Positions 46,385 through 58,221 are shown, counted from the first letter of the stretch. The stretch is DNA of 64,000 nucleotides from Flaccisagitta enflata (GCA_965153355.1 OZ231127.1:37324001-37388000); one strand, 5' to 3'. Numbers and translations are program-made. Notes: generated by a model from the sequence alone, not told the origin.

Positions 46385-47311
46385 GTCCGCGACGGAGGGG
46401 GGTTAAAGATCACCAATTCCATAAGATCGCTATGACCAAAAGATCGCTAACCCTGTAAGTTCCCTAAAACTATAAGTCTTTACATTTAAAGCCTCCATAC
46501 AAAGTTTCATGCAAATCCGTTGAAAAATAGCAAAGTTATGCATATTTTTCACTCTTAGGCTAGTAGGGTGGTTGGGTGGTAGGCTGGTTTGGTTTAATAG
46601 TGTGCATATGTTGAGTTCTTCCATTTAGAGACCCCATGCCAAGTTTCAACCAAATCGGTTGAAAAATGACAAAGTTACGCAAGTTTTTCACTTTAAGGCC
46701 GGTTGGCTGGTTGGGTGGTAGGTCGGTTTGGCCGGTTAGCATGCTCAAATGCATATAAATCATATACATATGTTGAGGCCTTCCATTTAGAGACTCCATA
46801 CCAAATTTCAGCCAAATCGGTTGAAAAATGCCAAAGTTATGCACGTTTTTCACTTTTAGGCCAGTAGGCTGGTTGGGTGGTAGGCTGGTTTAACAGGATA
46901 AATAGTTTGCATATGCTGAGTCCTTCCATTTAGAGACTCCATACCAAGTTTCAACCAAATCAGTTGAAAAATGACAAAGTTACGCAAGTTTTTCACTTTT
47001 AGGCCGGTTGGCTGGTTGGGTGGTAGGTCGGTTTGGCCGGTTAGCATGCTCAAATGCATATAAATCATATACATATGTTGAGGCCTTCCATTTAGAGACT
47101 CCATACCAAATTTCAGCCAAATCAATTGAAAAATGCCAAAGTTATGCACGTTTTTCACTTTTAGGCCGGTAGGCTGGTTGGGCCGGTTGGGTTGGTCGGA
47201 TCACAAAAATCGGATAGGATGTAAAGCGCCTTACCCTAGTACAACTTCCCACCAAATATGAAGCAAATCGGTCAAAGCACAAAAAAGTTATCCATTTTTC
47301 AAAATGAACAC

Positions 47312-47343
<32 letters not shown>

Positions 47344-47396
47344 CACCCACCCGCCTTAAATTATAGTCCGCGTCGGAATGATATTCCGTCGCGGAC
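46385..47396. mobile_element. TIR-bounded element filled with about 300-bp tandem repeats
   Basis: The perfect 12-bp inverted ends are GTCCGCGACGGA (46385-46396) and TCCGTCGCGGAC (47385-47396). Inside are two full copies and flanking partial copies of a unit of about 302 bp (46560-46855, 46856-47158). Each is made of two diverged halves of about 150 bp containing AAATCGGTTGAAAAATGACA and GGCTGGTTGGGTGGTAGG. A (GAC)n tract is at 47312-47343. No ORF of its own. Confidence 0.78.
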
Positions 47397-47399
47397 AAA

Positions 47400-48620
47400 A
47401 AGTAATAACTATCTAGATAAAAATCACTCTTTTATTTATTACTTTCTATCTAGTATTGGCTTTGAAAGCATAGGAATCATAGCAAATCAGTTAAAAAGCT
47501 GTCGTGCTTAGATTTGCTGTCGTGCTTGGAATTGGCTGTGAAGTCCCTAGGCTCCAAGCTGCCATACATCGCTGCAACGACGACTATGACAACGTCAACA
47601 CTAACAATAACGACAACAAAATTAACAACTACAGCACAATAATAAGAATAACAAAAACAATCACAACCACCAGTTTACGTCAGCTGCATGCACAATATCA
47701 ACATGTCATCTGAGGCAAACAATTTTAGGCTAGCTTTCGGAGATTTTCGGGCACTAGTTGCTGGTTAATCTCAGTTGATACTCATAGTGCCGATCTTGAT
47801 ATAGCTTTGTTCTTTGTTCTTCTATCATCTACTAGTTGCTAACACCTCTGACAAAATTAGGCGAACTGGGATCAGAACTTGTTTATAATTGCGTTTTAAT
47901 GTCCAAAACAGAGGTCCAGGTTAAGGATGATATCAAAACATGTTATTTTCATGAGAGTTTTACCAATATAGTTTAAGTTATGTCAATCAAGAGGTGCAAA
48001 TAGAGTTGTCAAATGATATCATGCAAATTCTAGGTTTTAATTAAATTCAAATTTTTTGGTAAAACTATTCTATTTAACAAGGGGTTTTGCGACTTTTCGC
48101 AGCTGCCACTGACTGTATCTTGGTACTGTGGACTCATTTTTGTCCGTCAGCGATACAAGAACCTGAGATTTGATACTTTCTTGCATTTTTGGTGGTCAAA
48201 TTAAAGGAAGTTTCCTTTGTCTCATTATCTGAACTTTCCATGTCAAAATCAGCCAAAATCTTTCATTTCATTTTTTGCATATCACTTACGGAGAGCCACA
48301 CATTTTCCCGTGGTCAAAAATCTGCCCCGGTTTGTGAAGATACTACATCTAAGCTCTCTCTGTGTCAAATTTCAGCCTACTGAATACATCATTTGTGTCA
48401 ATTATGCTCATTTTTCTAGTTCGCTTAATTATGTCAGGGGTGTTAGTGTTAGACATTTGACAACAATCATTTATCAATAACTCCAAGGAGCCTTGATTGC
48501 ATACATCAACACCATCTTCATTATTCCCACCAAAACCCGTATCAATTGATTGACTGATATTGAAACACAAACTTTCGACAATGATACAAGGATATATTTC
48601 AATCTTGCTGAGTGAAAATA
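47400..48620. other. no recognisable gene
   Basis: Unique AT-rich sequence with a short (AAC)-like patch near 47600. Small open frames lack domains and splice context. Confidence 0.5.
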
Positions 48621-48625
48621 ATTCC

Positions 48626-49207
48626 ACATAGGGCAATTTTCTCTACTTTCCGTACGTCCCCCCCCCAGCCTAAAACCAGGCTTCCCAGACCTAAAATCAA
48701 GCTTTTCTAAGCCCAAATTAGGCCACTCAGACCCAAAATCAGGCCTCACAGACACAAAAATCAGGCATTTCAGACCCAAAATTAAGCCTCTCAGACCTTA
48801 AATTAGGCCTTTGAGACACTAAATTGGACCTTTCAGACACCAAATTAGGCCTTTTAGATCCAAAAGCAAGCCTCTAATCCAAAATGAACCCTCTCAAACC
48901 TTGATGTAGACCATTCAGATCCCAAATCTGGCCTTTTCAGTCCAAAAGCAGGCTTGATAGACCCTTAATCTGGCCTCAAAGACCCAGAATCAGACATCTT
49001 AGCCCCCATAATCAGCCTCTCAAACCTTCATTTGCCCAAGTCCTTTCCATCCAGGCCAAAATTACTCTTCTCAGATCTATCCTCAAATGAGGCCCCTAAG
49101 ACCCGTACCCCCATTCTGGCAACTCAGACCTCAAATCAGGCCCATTGGTCAACAAACTAGGTCTACAGCTGGATGGGAAACGGAAACTGGAGGAAATTGC
49201 CCTATGT
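48626..49207. mobile_element. minisatellite block bounded by inverted repeats
   Basis: The left end ATTCCACATAGGGCAATTTT with CTCTACTTTCCG is matched at the right by the reverse complement of 49165-49207. Between them lie about 20-24-bp units of the CAGACCCAAAATCAGGCCTC type (block 3). A structured unit follows at 49213. Confidence 0.75.
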
Positions 49208-49212
49208 GGAAT

Positions 49213-49323
49213 CATAGGTCATCGGCCCCTCCGGGGCCGCAGCCCCTCTCATCATCTCAATTCAACATAGACCAAAATAGGGACATCGGGTACCGCTGAC
49301 CATGTAACGCTTTTGCGACTATT
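49213..49323 (+). repeat. structured dispersed unit, copy S3
   Basis: Same layout as S1 and S2, with CGGCCCC/GGGGCCG (loop TCC), GGTCA/TGACC and the closing CGC-TTTT-GCG. The AGGGGC segment is changed to AGGGAC. Confidence 0.78.
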
Positions 49324-49329
49324 TTACAA

Positions 49330-50270
49330 TGACATCGATCAATCAATCATAAGTTGTGTGAAATGAAACAATCGTCTTTTCACCCAATCGCGCTGCATTC
49401 AATCAATTTTTATGACCAAAGACAGTTTTTGGCTCTTCATTACATCTTTTATGTTTGTACAAAAATGTTTTCATATTGAGATTATTCGATATCTGTTTTG
49501 TTTTCTGCATGGCAAATCATGGCTTATTACCCATTAGCGTTGATATCAATGATGCCCTCTTATTCATTACGTGCAATGTGCAGTCAAGTTTAAATTTGTT
49601 GCCTTTAAATCGTCTTTTTTAATTATTCATTGTAAATTGCTAATACAATCTAAATTATTCAAAACCAGAATTCTCATTTCTTTCAAGACACTTCACTTTC
49701 CGAGCAACACCTAGCAACGGAAAAACCCAAAACCCCCAACACAAAATTTGATTTGAAACGTAGTAATTGAAAAAAGAGACAAAGCTAAAGGGGTATCAGA
49801 GTATCAGTTTTGTTGTTTCCTGGAAAAAAAAACATTTTTTTTTGGCACGTACATCACGCCGCTCCCCCAGAACGATTTGATTGCATCTTGATATGCTCAA
49901 ATCAAGAGGCAGGAGCAGAATGGAAAAAAACTACAGTCTTTTTTTTAAAGAACCTAGTTCATGAGAACATCAAGGCTTCAAAATGCCGTAAAATAAAGAA
50001 CGTTTTAAGTATTCTAATAGTAGCTATCTCTATCTCTTTTGAAGGATTAAAAAGAGTGTAACCCGGGGTTACAGACTAACAATATTGAAGCGGACGGTGG
50101 GCAGCACAAAAACAAAACACATAAACAGAATTTTCATAGTTTCACATATGAACACCACCGATGTATGGACGGACGTAAGGTCGTAGGGAAAAAGTGAGTC
50201 AAGTCCACATCTAACAAGGCCAAGTTATGGCCAATGCGTGCGCCTCGCTGATTAAGAATATGTGACTTAA
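49330..50270. other. mostly unique DNA with one dispersed repeat
   Basis: 49956-50030 matches 5686-5757 in the opposite orientation. Nothing else is recognised. Confidence 0.5.
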
Positions 50271-50279
50271 AGTTTTTTC

Positions 50280-50370
50280 ATGAATGAATGAATGAATGAA
50301 TGAATGAATGAATGAATGAATGAATGAATGAATGAATGAATGAATGAATGAATGTATGAATGAACGAATA
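50280..50370. repeat. (AATG)n microsatellite
   Basis: About 22 AATG units. Confidence 0.96.
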
Positions 50371-50379
50371 AATGAACAA

Positions 50380-50514
50380 GGCACGGCACGGCAGCATTAA
50401 TCGCGGACGGTTGGGCAGGAGCGAAATACCTCAAAATTAGGACTTTGTTACCGACGGATGGACCGACGGACCAAAAAGTGGCTTATAGAGTCGCGTGTCC
50501 GCGACTAAAAAGAA
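50380..50514 (-). mobile_element. dispersed hairpin element, copy H7
   Basis: On the minus strand the stem AGTCGCGGACACGCGACT is at 50506-50489. A GTCCGTCGGTCC run and the distal GTCCGCGAT block follow. The end is shortened. A further degraded stem and body lies at 50580-50645. Confidence 0.65.
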
Positions 50515-50647
50515 TGTAAGAAGGCTTAAGAATTGAGAGATTTAAAGACAGATGACGAAATCGGCAGTTTTGCGTGGTTTAAACGTTTGCGTGACGAACC
50601 AACAGACCGACGGACAGACATGACTTCTTACAGACGCGCGAGGACGC

Positions 50648-50678
<31 letters not shown>

Positions 50679-50844
50679 GGAAAACCAGCAAACCAACGTT
50701 GGGTGACGCTTGCCCATGTGTCTATGTCATGATGTAGTGTCATTTGTTTTGTCATTCTGAAACGGTAATGTCATACCGCCATCTGTAAGTGGACTCCGAA
50801 ATGAAAAATATGAGACAAATGATAGCGTTCTGCAACAAAATTTT

Positions 50845-51062
50845 TATTTGCGGACACGAAACTCTGTATGAGGCCTTGTCCGTCCGTCCGTTCGCTGGTC
50901 ACGCTCGAGTTGAAAGTTTTGAAAACGCGCATTTTTATTTTGGATGTTGCAGTGGTGATTGTGTATGTGTGTGTCTGGGTAGGGGGTGCAAATGGGAGTT
51001 GTATGCCCCTGCCCACCCGTACGTGACGATTTTGTGAACCCGGCTTACTTGTAAGCCGAGTA
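50845..51062 (+). mobile_element. dispersed hairpin element, copy H8
   Basis: TTGCGGACACGAAACTCTG, then GGCCTTGTCCGTCCGTCCG, the GAAAACGCGCATTT block and CCCCTGCCCACCCGTACGTG with a GATTTTGTGAACCCGG end. The stem is partly degraded. Confidence 0.65.
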
Positions 51063-51230
51063 AACTCTGAGTTCAGAAAATCACTATACTACAGCTTATG
51101 AATTTCCGGGAATAATTGAGTACATAGTGTGTTTTAGGTGTTGCCAACGCACCTCTTCTGACTAGTTGTGTCCATTGGTTGACTGGTCGGACACGCAAAC
51201 GTTTGACGAACCACATGGAGCACCAATTGA

Positions 51231-51747
51231 TTGGGTGCTTCACATAGCAAAAGTTGCTTATTTCTTTTCATCCTCTTGACCTAATGTGGAGTGGCCAATT
51301 TTAGGACCCTTATCATTTTTCTTTTATCAAAAATTGTTCATCTTCCGTTTTCTAGAAAATTGTTTTTGAGAGCCTAATTTGTATATTGCAGTAGGATAGA
51401 AAAATATGCTGATCTTTTTTTGAATTAGCTTTTACAAATTTCTGCTCTTTAGAGAATTGTTAATTTTCCTTTTCACAAGCTCTTTTGTAACTTATGCTGT
51501 GATATTTTAATTTATTTTCATAAAAATCATGATTTTCTAAAACTAACAATTGTTCCTTTAGTAACAAGACTACTCAGGATTTTGCTGAATTCTGGGAAAT
51601 CTGAGGAAACTTTAAGGCCAAAACAAAAACGGAAGATGAAGGAATTTTGAAAAAAAGGAAAACAGTCATCTTCCTGATTTCTTTCACTCCATATTGGGTT
51701 AGCGGGACGAGAAGAAAATCAAATTTTTTGCTATGCGAAGCCCCCAA
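51231..51747. mobile_element. hAT-like MITE, copy 2
   Basis: About 90% similar by eye to 2696-3209, with inverted ends TTGGGTGCTTCACATAGCAA and GCTATGCGAAGCCCCCAA. It is flanked by ACCAATTG on both sides, an eight-base target duplication. Confidence 0.82.
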
Positions 51748-51884
51748 ACCAATTGGTTAACTTTGCCTCGTTGATTCTTAGACTTCTTCTAACTAGAACA
51801 GTTACTTGGTTGGATTAGGCTCCATCGACTTTCTTGACCAAACAGAATGTAACATCCTGAATCTTAATCTAGATGAACAATTGA

Positions 51885-52108
51885 CGCAGGGTCGCAATAT
51901 TGTTGCGGACGGGTGGGCAGGGCAACCAACCCCCATCCCACCCCAACCTCCACCCAACACCCCACCACACATACACAGGTAGTATCTAAATGCTCGTTTT
52001 TCCACTTTTCAACTTGATCATCATGGACCGACAGATCAACGGACCAACGGACCAACGGACCAACAGACGGACAAAACCTCCTATCGAGTTGCGTGTCCAC
52101 AACTAAAA
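51885..52108 (-). mobile_element. dispersed hairpin element, copy H9
   Basis: On the minus strand the stem AGTTGTGGACACGCAACT includes one G-T pair. A GTCTGTTGGTCC run, GAAAAACGAGCATTT and CCCTGCCCACCCGTCCGCAA follow. The distal GTCCGCAAC pairs with the 5' arm with one wobble. Confidence 0.7.
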
Positions 52109-52109
52109 A

Positions 52110-52740
52110 AAAAAAAGAAAAAGATGATCAATTCGGCGCTAGTCTCAGTTTTATTATTTGCTAAGCAAAATAACAATACATACATTTTTTTTACAAAGAA
52201 AAAAGGGAGCGATTATTGGTTTTTGCAACAAAATAAGTCTATGAAGGAAAAGTGCAATTGCCGGGAGGAATACGAAATAAAAATCACAGTTGATTGAAAC
52301 ACGATTTTGATTTTACAACGATAACAACAACTTATGGTAGGATCAGTGACAATAAAACTCACGACAGATGACAAGCTATTTGAGGAAACGATTTAGGATA
52401 AATGTTTTTAAATGCCTTGAAAAAAAGCAATGGTAAGAACCGGTTTTTTTTCGTCTATCCTACATTTGCATTTGAGTAAGTAATGTTGATCTGAAAAAAA
52501 AACATCAAGCACTTGCGCTTGATGATGACTCCGTGCCCAAAAATGCAAATCGCGCTAAAATATGCATTATGATCTGCTGAGTTTTCAACGAGAGAAATGA
52601 TTTATACGAACGTCAGGAATGTATTGGAAAATTGAGGACAAATGGGGCCTGGGGAGGGGTATTAATGCATCATGTCTTTTATATCACGGCGTTTCGTGAC
52701 TACCAAGGCATGGTTATTGGTTAGGGAAGTTGATAATGGA
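52110..52740. other. no recognisable feature
   Basis: AT-rich unique sequence between a hairpin element and the nearest predicted exon. Confidence 0.5.
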
Positions 52741-55119
52741 TTATGTCCATTTCGTGGGGACTTTTTCTTTGGCCGAAGCTTCTTTGGCATCCATGACTGC
52801 GAGGGCTCGAATCATATGCATGCACATCCCTTTGTGGGTGCAGTTGGTCATTGTTGACTTTCCTGTATATTCCAAGATGGCGCCAGAGAGACAAAAGTCA
52901 CAACAACGGATTAAAAGAAAAGGAGCGAAAAAGAGGAAATAAGATCCACTTTAGGGCGACCCTTTATTTGTGTTTTTTTTTCTCCTTAAGAAAGGCATAT
53001 TAGCTTGTTAGTAAATGATAATAGTCATTAAATTGTTAAGCGCGAGACAAACGAAAAGCATGGAAATGATTGTTGCATTAACATAATCTTTGAAATGTCA
53101 TGCTGTTTTTTAAAAGGAAATACAACGATAGCACAATTTTTAGTCGCGTGCTATGTCTGTCGGTCGGTCCGTCGGTCGGTTGGTCAGTCGGTCTGTCTTC
53201 GTTAACTTTTTTTCGCCGTTTTACATTGTTTCAAGACATTTTAAGTCATTTTACATTTTGACTTTTTCTTTTTTTGTCTTGACGACCGCACACGACTTAG
53301 AGGTGTTGGCCTTGTTTCCATAACCTGTCGCGTTGGCTAAGACATAAATTCACACAACGTACAGAATATTCAAATAGAAAAAAAGAATGAGATAAGTTAT
53401 GAATCTTAAGTCGTATTTTCATCTCACAACAAAACGGAACATGGCATCCGGTTTTTAAAACAACGAGAATGATAGACCCTGAAAATTGTTTCAATGAGTG
53501 GGTGTGTGAGTTGGTAGTTGCAATTTAATGAAAGCGGCAACTTACGCAATAAGGCAGGGGAGGTGATGCGAAAATTGTGCAAAGACACAAAAAAAGCAGA
53601 GCTAAAGCGAAATGGATTGACGGACCAAGCACCCGAATGGAGTTCGGAAAGAGTGACCCGAAAAGTCACGTACGCGCGTCTTTTGATGATTAGTGCTTTT
53701 AAAAACAAAAGAGACATAGCAGAAAAACGCATGCAAAATTAGAGCGAGAAGGGAAAATGTTGTCTTCATGACCACGTTGTAGATCGTTTTTGCTTGACTT
53801 GAGCAGCTTTTGCTTCCATAACAGCAATCGCTCGTATCATGTGAATGCACATCCCGTGCTCGTGGCCATTCCCATGACTACAAGTGGTTTTACCTAAGGT
53901 AGATTTGATGTGAAGCATATCGGTTCAAGTTAATAAGTTTTAATATCATAAATGAGATCTTTCAAATTTTTTGAAAATACAACCACTTTAAAGAATCTGT
54001 TGACCTGTAGACAAGCATCAACTTGATTGAAGTTCTGCTTTGGTTGTATTTGACTTAGGAAAAATATTCATTTTAAGTTATTGCTTCGCTTTTTTTTTTA
54101 GATATTGATGAATATAGTATCTAAAATTTTATGTTGATGATAATGATTATGATATCATGGAAAAGAATCCAAAGGATAGACCTTATTTGGACATTCTAAA
54201 ATATCATTTCCAAGCACTTTTCATATTCCATTTGCATATTCAAAGCCAAATTTAATTGGAAAATCGAATAAGCAAGATCTAGGCACTCCGTCATCAATGC
54301 TGCAGTTGTTTAGAATGACTAAGGAAGAAATTCCTCTTATAACTACATCAATTATTTCTTTACAATTACAGCATTGTAGACAGAGTGTCTTGATTATGTC
54401 CAACTTGATTTTCCAAGTAGATTGGACACCGACTATGCAATCATTGTTATTTTGAATCCTTTCTTACAAACTGAAAAGCTTTCTACAGCCTAAGATAAAG
54501 TACAAACTAAGCTACGGTAAAAACTGATAAGATTTAGTAAAATGCGGAAAAGCAATATGCAAAAGCAGTTGTTTTTGGTTGTTATGCATTGATAGATAGC
54601 AAGCGTAAGTAACAACTAACAAGATTATTTGGTGATGAATTGTTGATGCAAATGAAATTCAAGTAGTAGCTTTACCATCCAAATCAATAAAAAAAACTTT
54701 TTCTGAAGATGAACTTTACTAAAACTAAAATTATCATAATGCACAAAAATAATTTACATGTAGCGTAATTCTCCATTTTTCTTCAATATCAAAAGTGTAT
54801 GAGAGCTAATCTGTTTTTATGTCTGTCTCCATTTGCCATGAGCTTCAGCATAAATGAGTAGAGTGAAGGAAAAGATCTTTAAAAGAACCAGACAACTATT
54901 TTAAAATTCTAATAATGATAATTCTGTCAAATTCAATGTTAGAAAGGAAACAATAGTGTCTCCTTTACATGATTCGGATGGTAAATCGTATCGCATTCGA
55001 AAATGATGCAAAATGCAAAACTGACCTGCTAATGCGGCGAGTTTCATCTCTTGTTTTGTCAAAGGCGCTTGAGTAGGCTGGGAAGTTTTAGGAGCGGTTT
55101 TCCTTTTATAGGATGGGTC
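52741..55119 (-). CDS. unknown gene: one shared exon and two alternative last exons
   Basis: The internal exon 55119-55026 encodes DPSYKRKTAPKTSQPTQAPL then TKQEMKLAALA and ends one base into a Gly codon. Two downstream exons both supply the remaining two bases and a stop. Exon A, 53893-53766, reads KTTCSHGNGHEHGMCIHMIR then AIAVMEAKAAQVKQKRSTTWS. Exon B, 52862-52741, reads KSTMTNCTHKGMCMHMIRAL then AVMDAKEASAKEKVPTKWT. The two are clear paralogues sharing GMC(I/M)HMIRA(I/L)AVM(E/D)AK and a C-terminal TxW(S/T). Splice signals and phases fit for both. I do not recognise the family; the Cys/His content may indicate metal binding. Upstream exons were not identified. The frame at 58222-58524 on the same strand is a possible but unproven 5' part. 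Confidence 0.6.
53140..53310 (+). mobile_element. dispersed hairpin element, copy H10
   Basis: AGTCGCGTGC with the 3' arm deleted, a GTCTGTCGGTCGGTCC run, the distal word CGCACACGACTTAGAGGTG and GTTGGCCTTGTTTC. It is in the interval between the two alternative last exons. Confidence 0.6.
53940..54900. other. intron of the unknown gene; no element recognised
   Basis: AT-rich sequence between exons 55119-55026 and 53893-53766. Confidence 0.45.
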
Positions 55120-55289
55120 CTGTGAGTAAAAAGATGGATCATAACGGTCGATGTATATGAATCCGTTTATTTTATTTTCCATTAATGTGCGAAGCAATAT
55201 ACGCGATATGATGGGTTCTGTGAAAGCATGCACCATTTTTGTATTAGAGATGATTCTAAAATTTCTAAAAGCTACTTTTTGTTTAGATA

Positions 55290-56164
55290 CAGTAGATCCC
55301 GTCTAGACTTGGGATGACGGGGCTTGCATAATCAAAAGACAAATTCAGTGGAATCCTACCTTTGTGGCACCTCGTTAAGGGATATCCGCATTTAAGAGTT
55401 AACACTGTCTGGCCCTGAATTTTTTCAGGTTATTCTAATTTTCAAAAACCTCCATTTAACGAACCTCAATTTAAGGGATTTTTGGAATTAAGAGATTTTT
55501 TTAAAGAAATATCTCTTATATCAGGGGAAATTTTAAGTTCATTTTCTGGATTTTGAGAAAATGTCACATTTCGAGATAATCATAATTTTGTTAAAAATGA
55601 TACGGTATTTTCTATGCCATAAATGTTCTCTCAAGAACTTTATTAATTATTGCTGATGAATACAGTAGATACAGTGAATACAGTATACTAATATTAGGAT
55701 GCTTTATTGCTCATCATGGCTGGTTGCCATAGAAGTACATTTTCATGTATCCCTGCTAGAATAATAATGTTTTGAACAAAATATGTTGGGAGCATTGCTT
55801 GAAAACAAATTTGCTGTTATTCTTTTACAGCATGTTCTGTAAGAATATCGCTCATTTGGTTATTGCTGGTTAGTATTACAGGGTTTTTTCATATATGGAT
55901 TTGCTCCCTTGAAACGGCCAAACAATAGATATTCTAACAGAAAATGATGTGGGAAAGTGATACCAAATTTGGTTTTGAGCAATGTTCCTGCGTATCATCT
56001 GTTCAAAATATTGATATATTAGCGGGGATGTATGGAAATGTGTTTCCATCATAGAGAATAAAGCATCCTGTTATTAGTTTATGATCCAAGTATCAATTTC
56101 CTAACTTTTTTGGTCTTTTCATCATGTTTGCCCAGATCATCACAAGTCTAGACGGAATCTACTG
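55290..56164. mobile_element. pogo/Tigger-like MITE with nested palindrome
   Basis: The ends CAGTAGATCCCGTCTAGACT and its reverse complement at 56145-56164 (two differences) are both flanked by TA. Sub-terminal motifs such as TTAACGAACCTCAATTTAAG are typical of pogo-group ends. A second imperfect inverted repeat at about 55690-56085 is nested inside. No transposase frame remains. Confidence 0.82.
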
Positions 56165-56216
56165 TATAATGAAGAAGGAATGAAAAAAAGAATACAAACA
56201 ATACCGTGTGATTTAG

Positions 56217-56406
56217 CATTACTGCGAAAAGAATACTGCGAAGTTCAAAAAGGTAATTCACCTCTCTGGCATGACTGGGCGATCTTTACTAAATGTGAGT
56301 ACATATTGAGACAATTCAATTGTAGTTACGCGACAAGGACGAGTATTTGAAAAGAATAGTAAGCCGGCTAGATGTTTTCGAGGACGAACGCCATCCATCA
56401 ACCTAG
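56217..56406 (+). CDS. possible last two exons of an unknown plus-strand gene
   Basis: Exon 56217-56252 (HYCEKNTAKFKK) lies between ATTTAG and GTAATT. After a 73-base intron ending ATTGTAG, exon 56326-56406 reads LRDKDEYLKRIVSRLDVFED then ERHPST and TAG. Both are phase 0 and the joined sequence looks like a charged helix. It lies just beyond the right end of the pogo-like MITE, so upstream exons may be displaced. No family recognised. Confidence 0.35.
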
Positions 56407-56409
56407 AGC

Positions 56410-57340
56410 AATATCAACTGGAGTGTCTACTACTGATCAAAATTGATGTACCTGGATCAAAATTCAACGCTCCTTTAAGAACAGGAAAACCCTTTCAGTT
56501 TTCAAATTCCATATTGGACCTTGAATAATTTTTGCTTCTAACGGTATTTCCGTATGGTTATTTACTAATATTGTGCTTCATGTGTTTAAAGAAATAACTC
56601 TCCATCCTCAGATAAGATCCTCTTTGGAATATCTTAAAGACATAGACCACCAGCTATGGTTTTGACAATCTGAGAAAAAAGAACTATATCTAAAGATATA
56701 TTCAGTTCCTTTTTAACCTTTCTTTCCTTGAATTTAGACGGGTTATTCAGAAAATAAAATGTTATAACTCTTGATGTTAAACAGATGGTATCACTTACAT
56801 TGTCCCTTGAAAAAAAATCAATTCATACCCTCAACCCTCTATCCATTGCCGGCCAATTCTGGTTGTAGATAGACATCTTGCTGTATTGGTCAGGGATGTG
56901 TGTTGTTTTTTCTATTAGACGTTGAGAAAAAACGATCATGTTAAAGTATTTTTTTCTGATTATTTTTCTACGCTCTATAACTGGGTTCACACCCTAACTG
57001 ACCGGTTGCGAGTAATTTTCCATCTCTCTCTTGCGAGTTCAGATGCTCGAAGTTGCTAAAGAAATTTTGCAAAAGATGTGAAATAGTTAGTGGAGAAATG
57101 GCAGATTTACTAGTTGCAAATTGTAGTTAAGGGTCACAAATGGTTCTGTTCTAATCCTAATAAGTCCATCCCACGAGAAAGTACTGGCAGCTCCGATTCT
57201 GTCAACCGTTTCAAACGATTTTTAGTACATCACTTCCAATTCCATGATATCAAATTTTCAATGGAACTTATAGTTTTTATGAGCTGACGATTGTTGTAAA
57301 ATTCTGTAGTTTTCAATTGAGTCATTGTTTCATATGTTGG
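56410..57340. other. no recognisable feature
   Basis: Unique AT-rich sequence; nothing supported. Confidence 0.5.
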
Positions 57341-57344
57341 TCCG

Positions 57345-57592
57345 TCCATCACCTAAGTCCGTCCGTCACACCTGCACGCTGCCAAATCTGAAGGTCGTGA
57401 AATACAGCTCAGCATTGAACAAGCCCAAGTGGGCAAATTGATGCGCCATCAACGTGATATTAGAGGAGGCGTAATGGACGGACGGACGGACCGATGGACG
57501 GACGGATGGACGGACGGACCGACGGACCGACCAACCAACTGACCGACCGATGGACAGACCATCTTATAGAAGTGCGATGACGCATCTAAAAA
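57345..57592 (-). mobile_element. dispersed hairpin element, copy H11
   Basis: On the minus strand AGATGCGTCATCGCACTTCT is followed by GTCTGTCCATCGGTCGGTC and a long GTCC run. This is the ATGCG stem variant, partly degraded. The rest of the segment (about 57370-57470) is not shared with other copies. Confidence 0.6.
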
Positions 57593-57929
57593 AACGCTTC
57601 AAAACGATTATTCGGTTTGAGTGTCCAATCATGGAGACAGATCAAACTGACACCTTCGTGTGGGGGGCGCATGGAAGCCCGATCAGGAAAAAATATAAAT
57701 TGTGCTTTAATATGGGATATTAGTAGTGAGGTTAACTGGAAATTCAAATATGACTCGATGTTTAAAATCGCATGTTTTCGGATACACGTTCCTTAAGAAA
57801 TAACATGCTTCAAGGCACGAAGATAAAAACTTTCCAGCTGCATCAATGCAATAAAATAGATGGCTTGTCCAACGTGCCTAACGTTCTACATTAACAATTT
57901 CTGAGGTCATTTGGGAATATCCCCAATCT

Positions 57930-58070
57930 GCACTACGCCGATTCAGGAACACCCAATTTTTTATTTCACTCGCGACAATGGGCTTAATTTGTTGATTTTT
58001 GTTAGAATAACACCCCCTGAAAATTTCAGTGTCCTAAACGAATGAGACCAAAAAGCATATTGGATTTGAA
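57930..58070 (+). repeat. dispersed repeat, inverted copy at 59385-59530
   Basis: TACGCCGATTCAGGAACAC, CCCTGAAAATTTCAG and GACCAAAAAGCATAT occur here and in the same order on the minus strand of 59385-59530. Confidence 0.6.
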
Positions 58071-58221
58071 ATTCTCTAAAATCGTGCATGTGCGGTAAAG
58101 TCACTTTTCATGGTCATTTTATTTTTGTTACTCGTTGCAATCTTGGTTTGAAGATCAAATCAATTGATGAGTGAATGAATGAATTCATTTTTTGAAAACA
58201 AAACAAAAAAACTAACAATTT

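Noticed and set aside
57370-57480. Plus-strand stretch with codon-like text beginning AAKSEGREIQLSIEQAQVGK
   Set aside because: It lies inside a hairpin-element region and flows into GTCC repeats. There is no donor or acceptor pair and no in-frame continuation.
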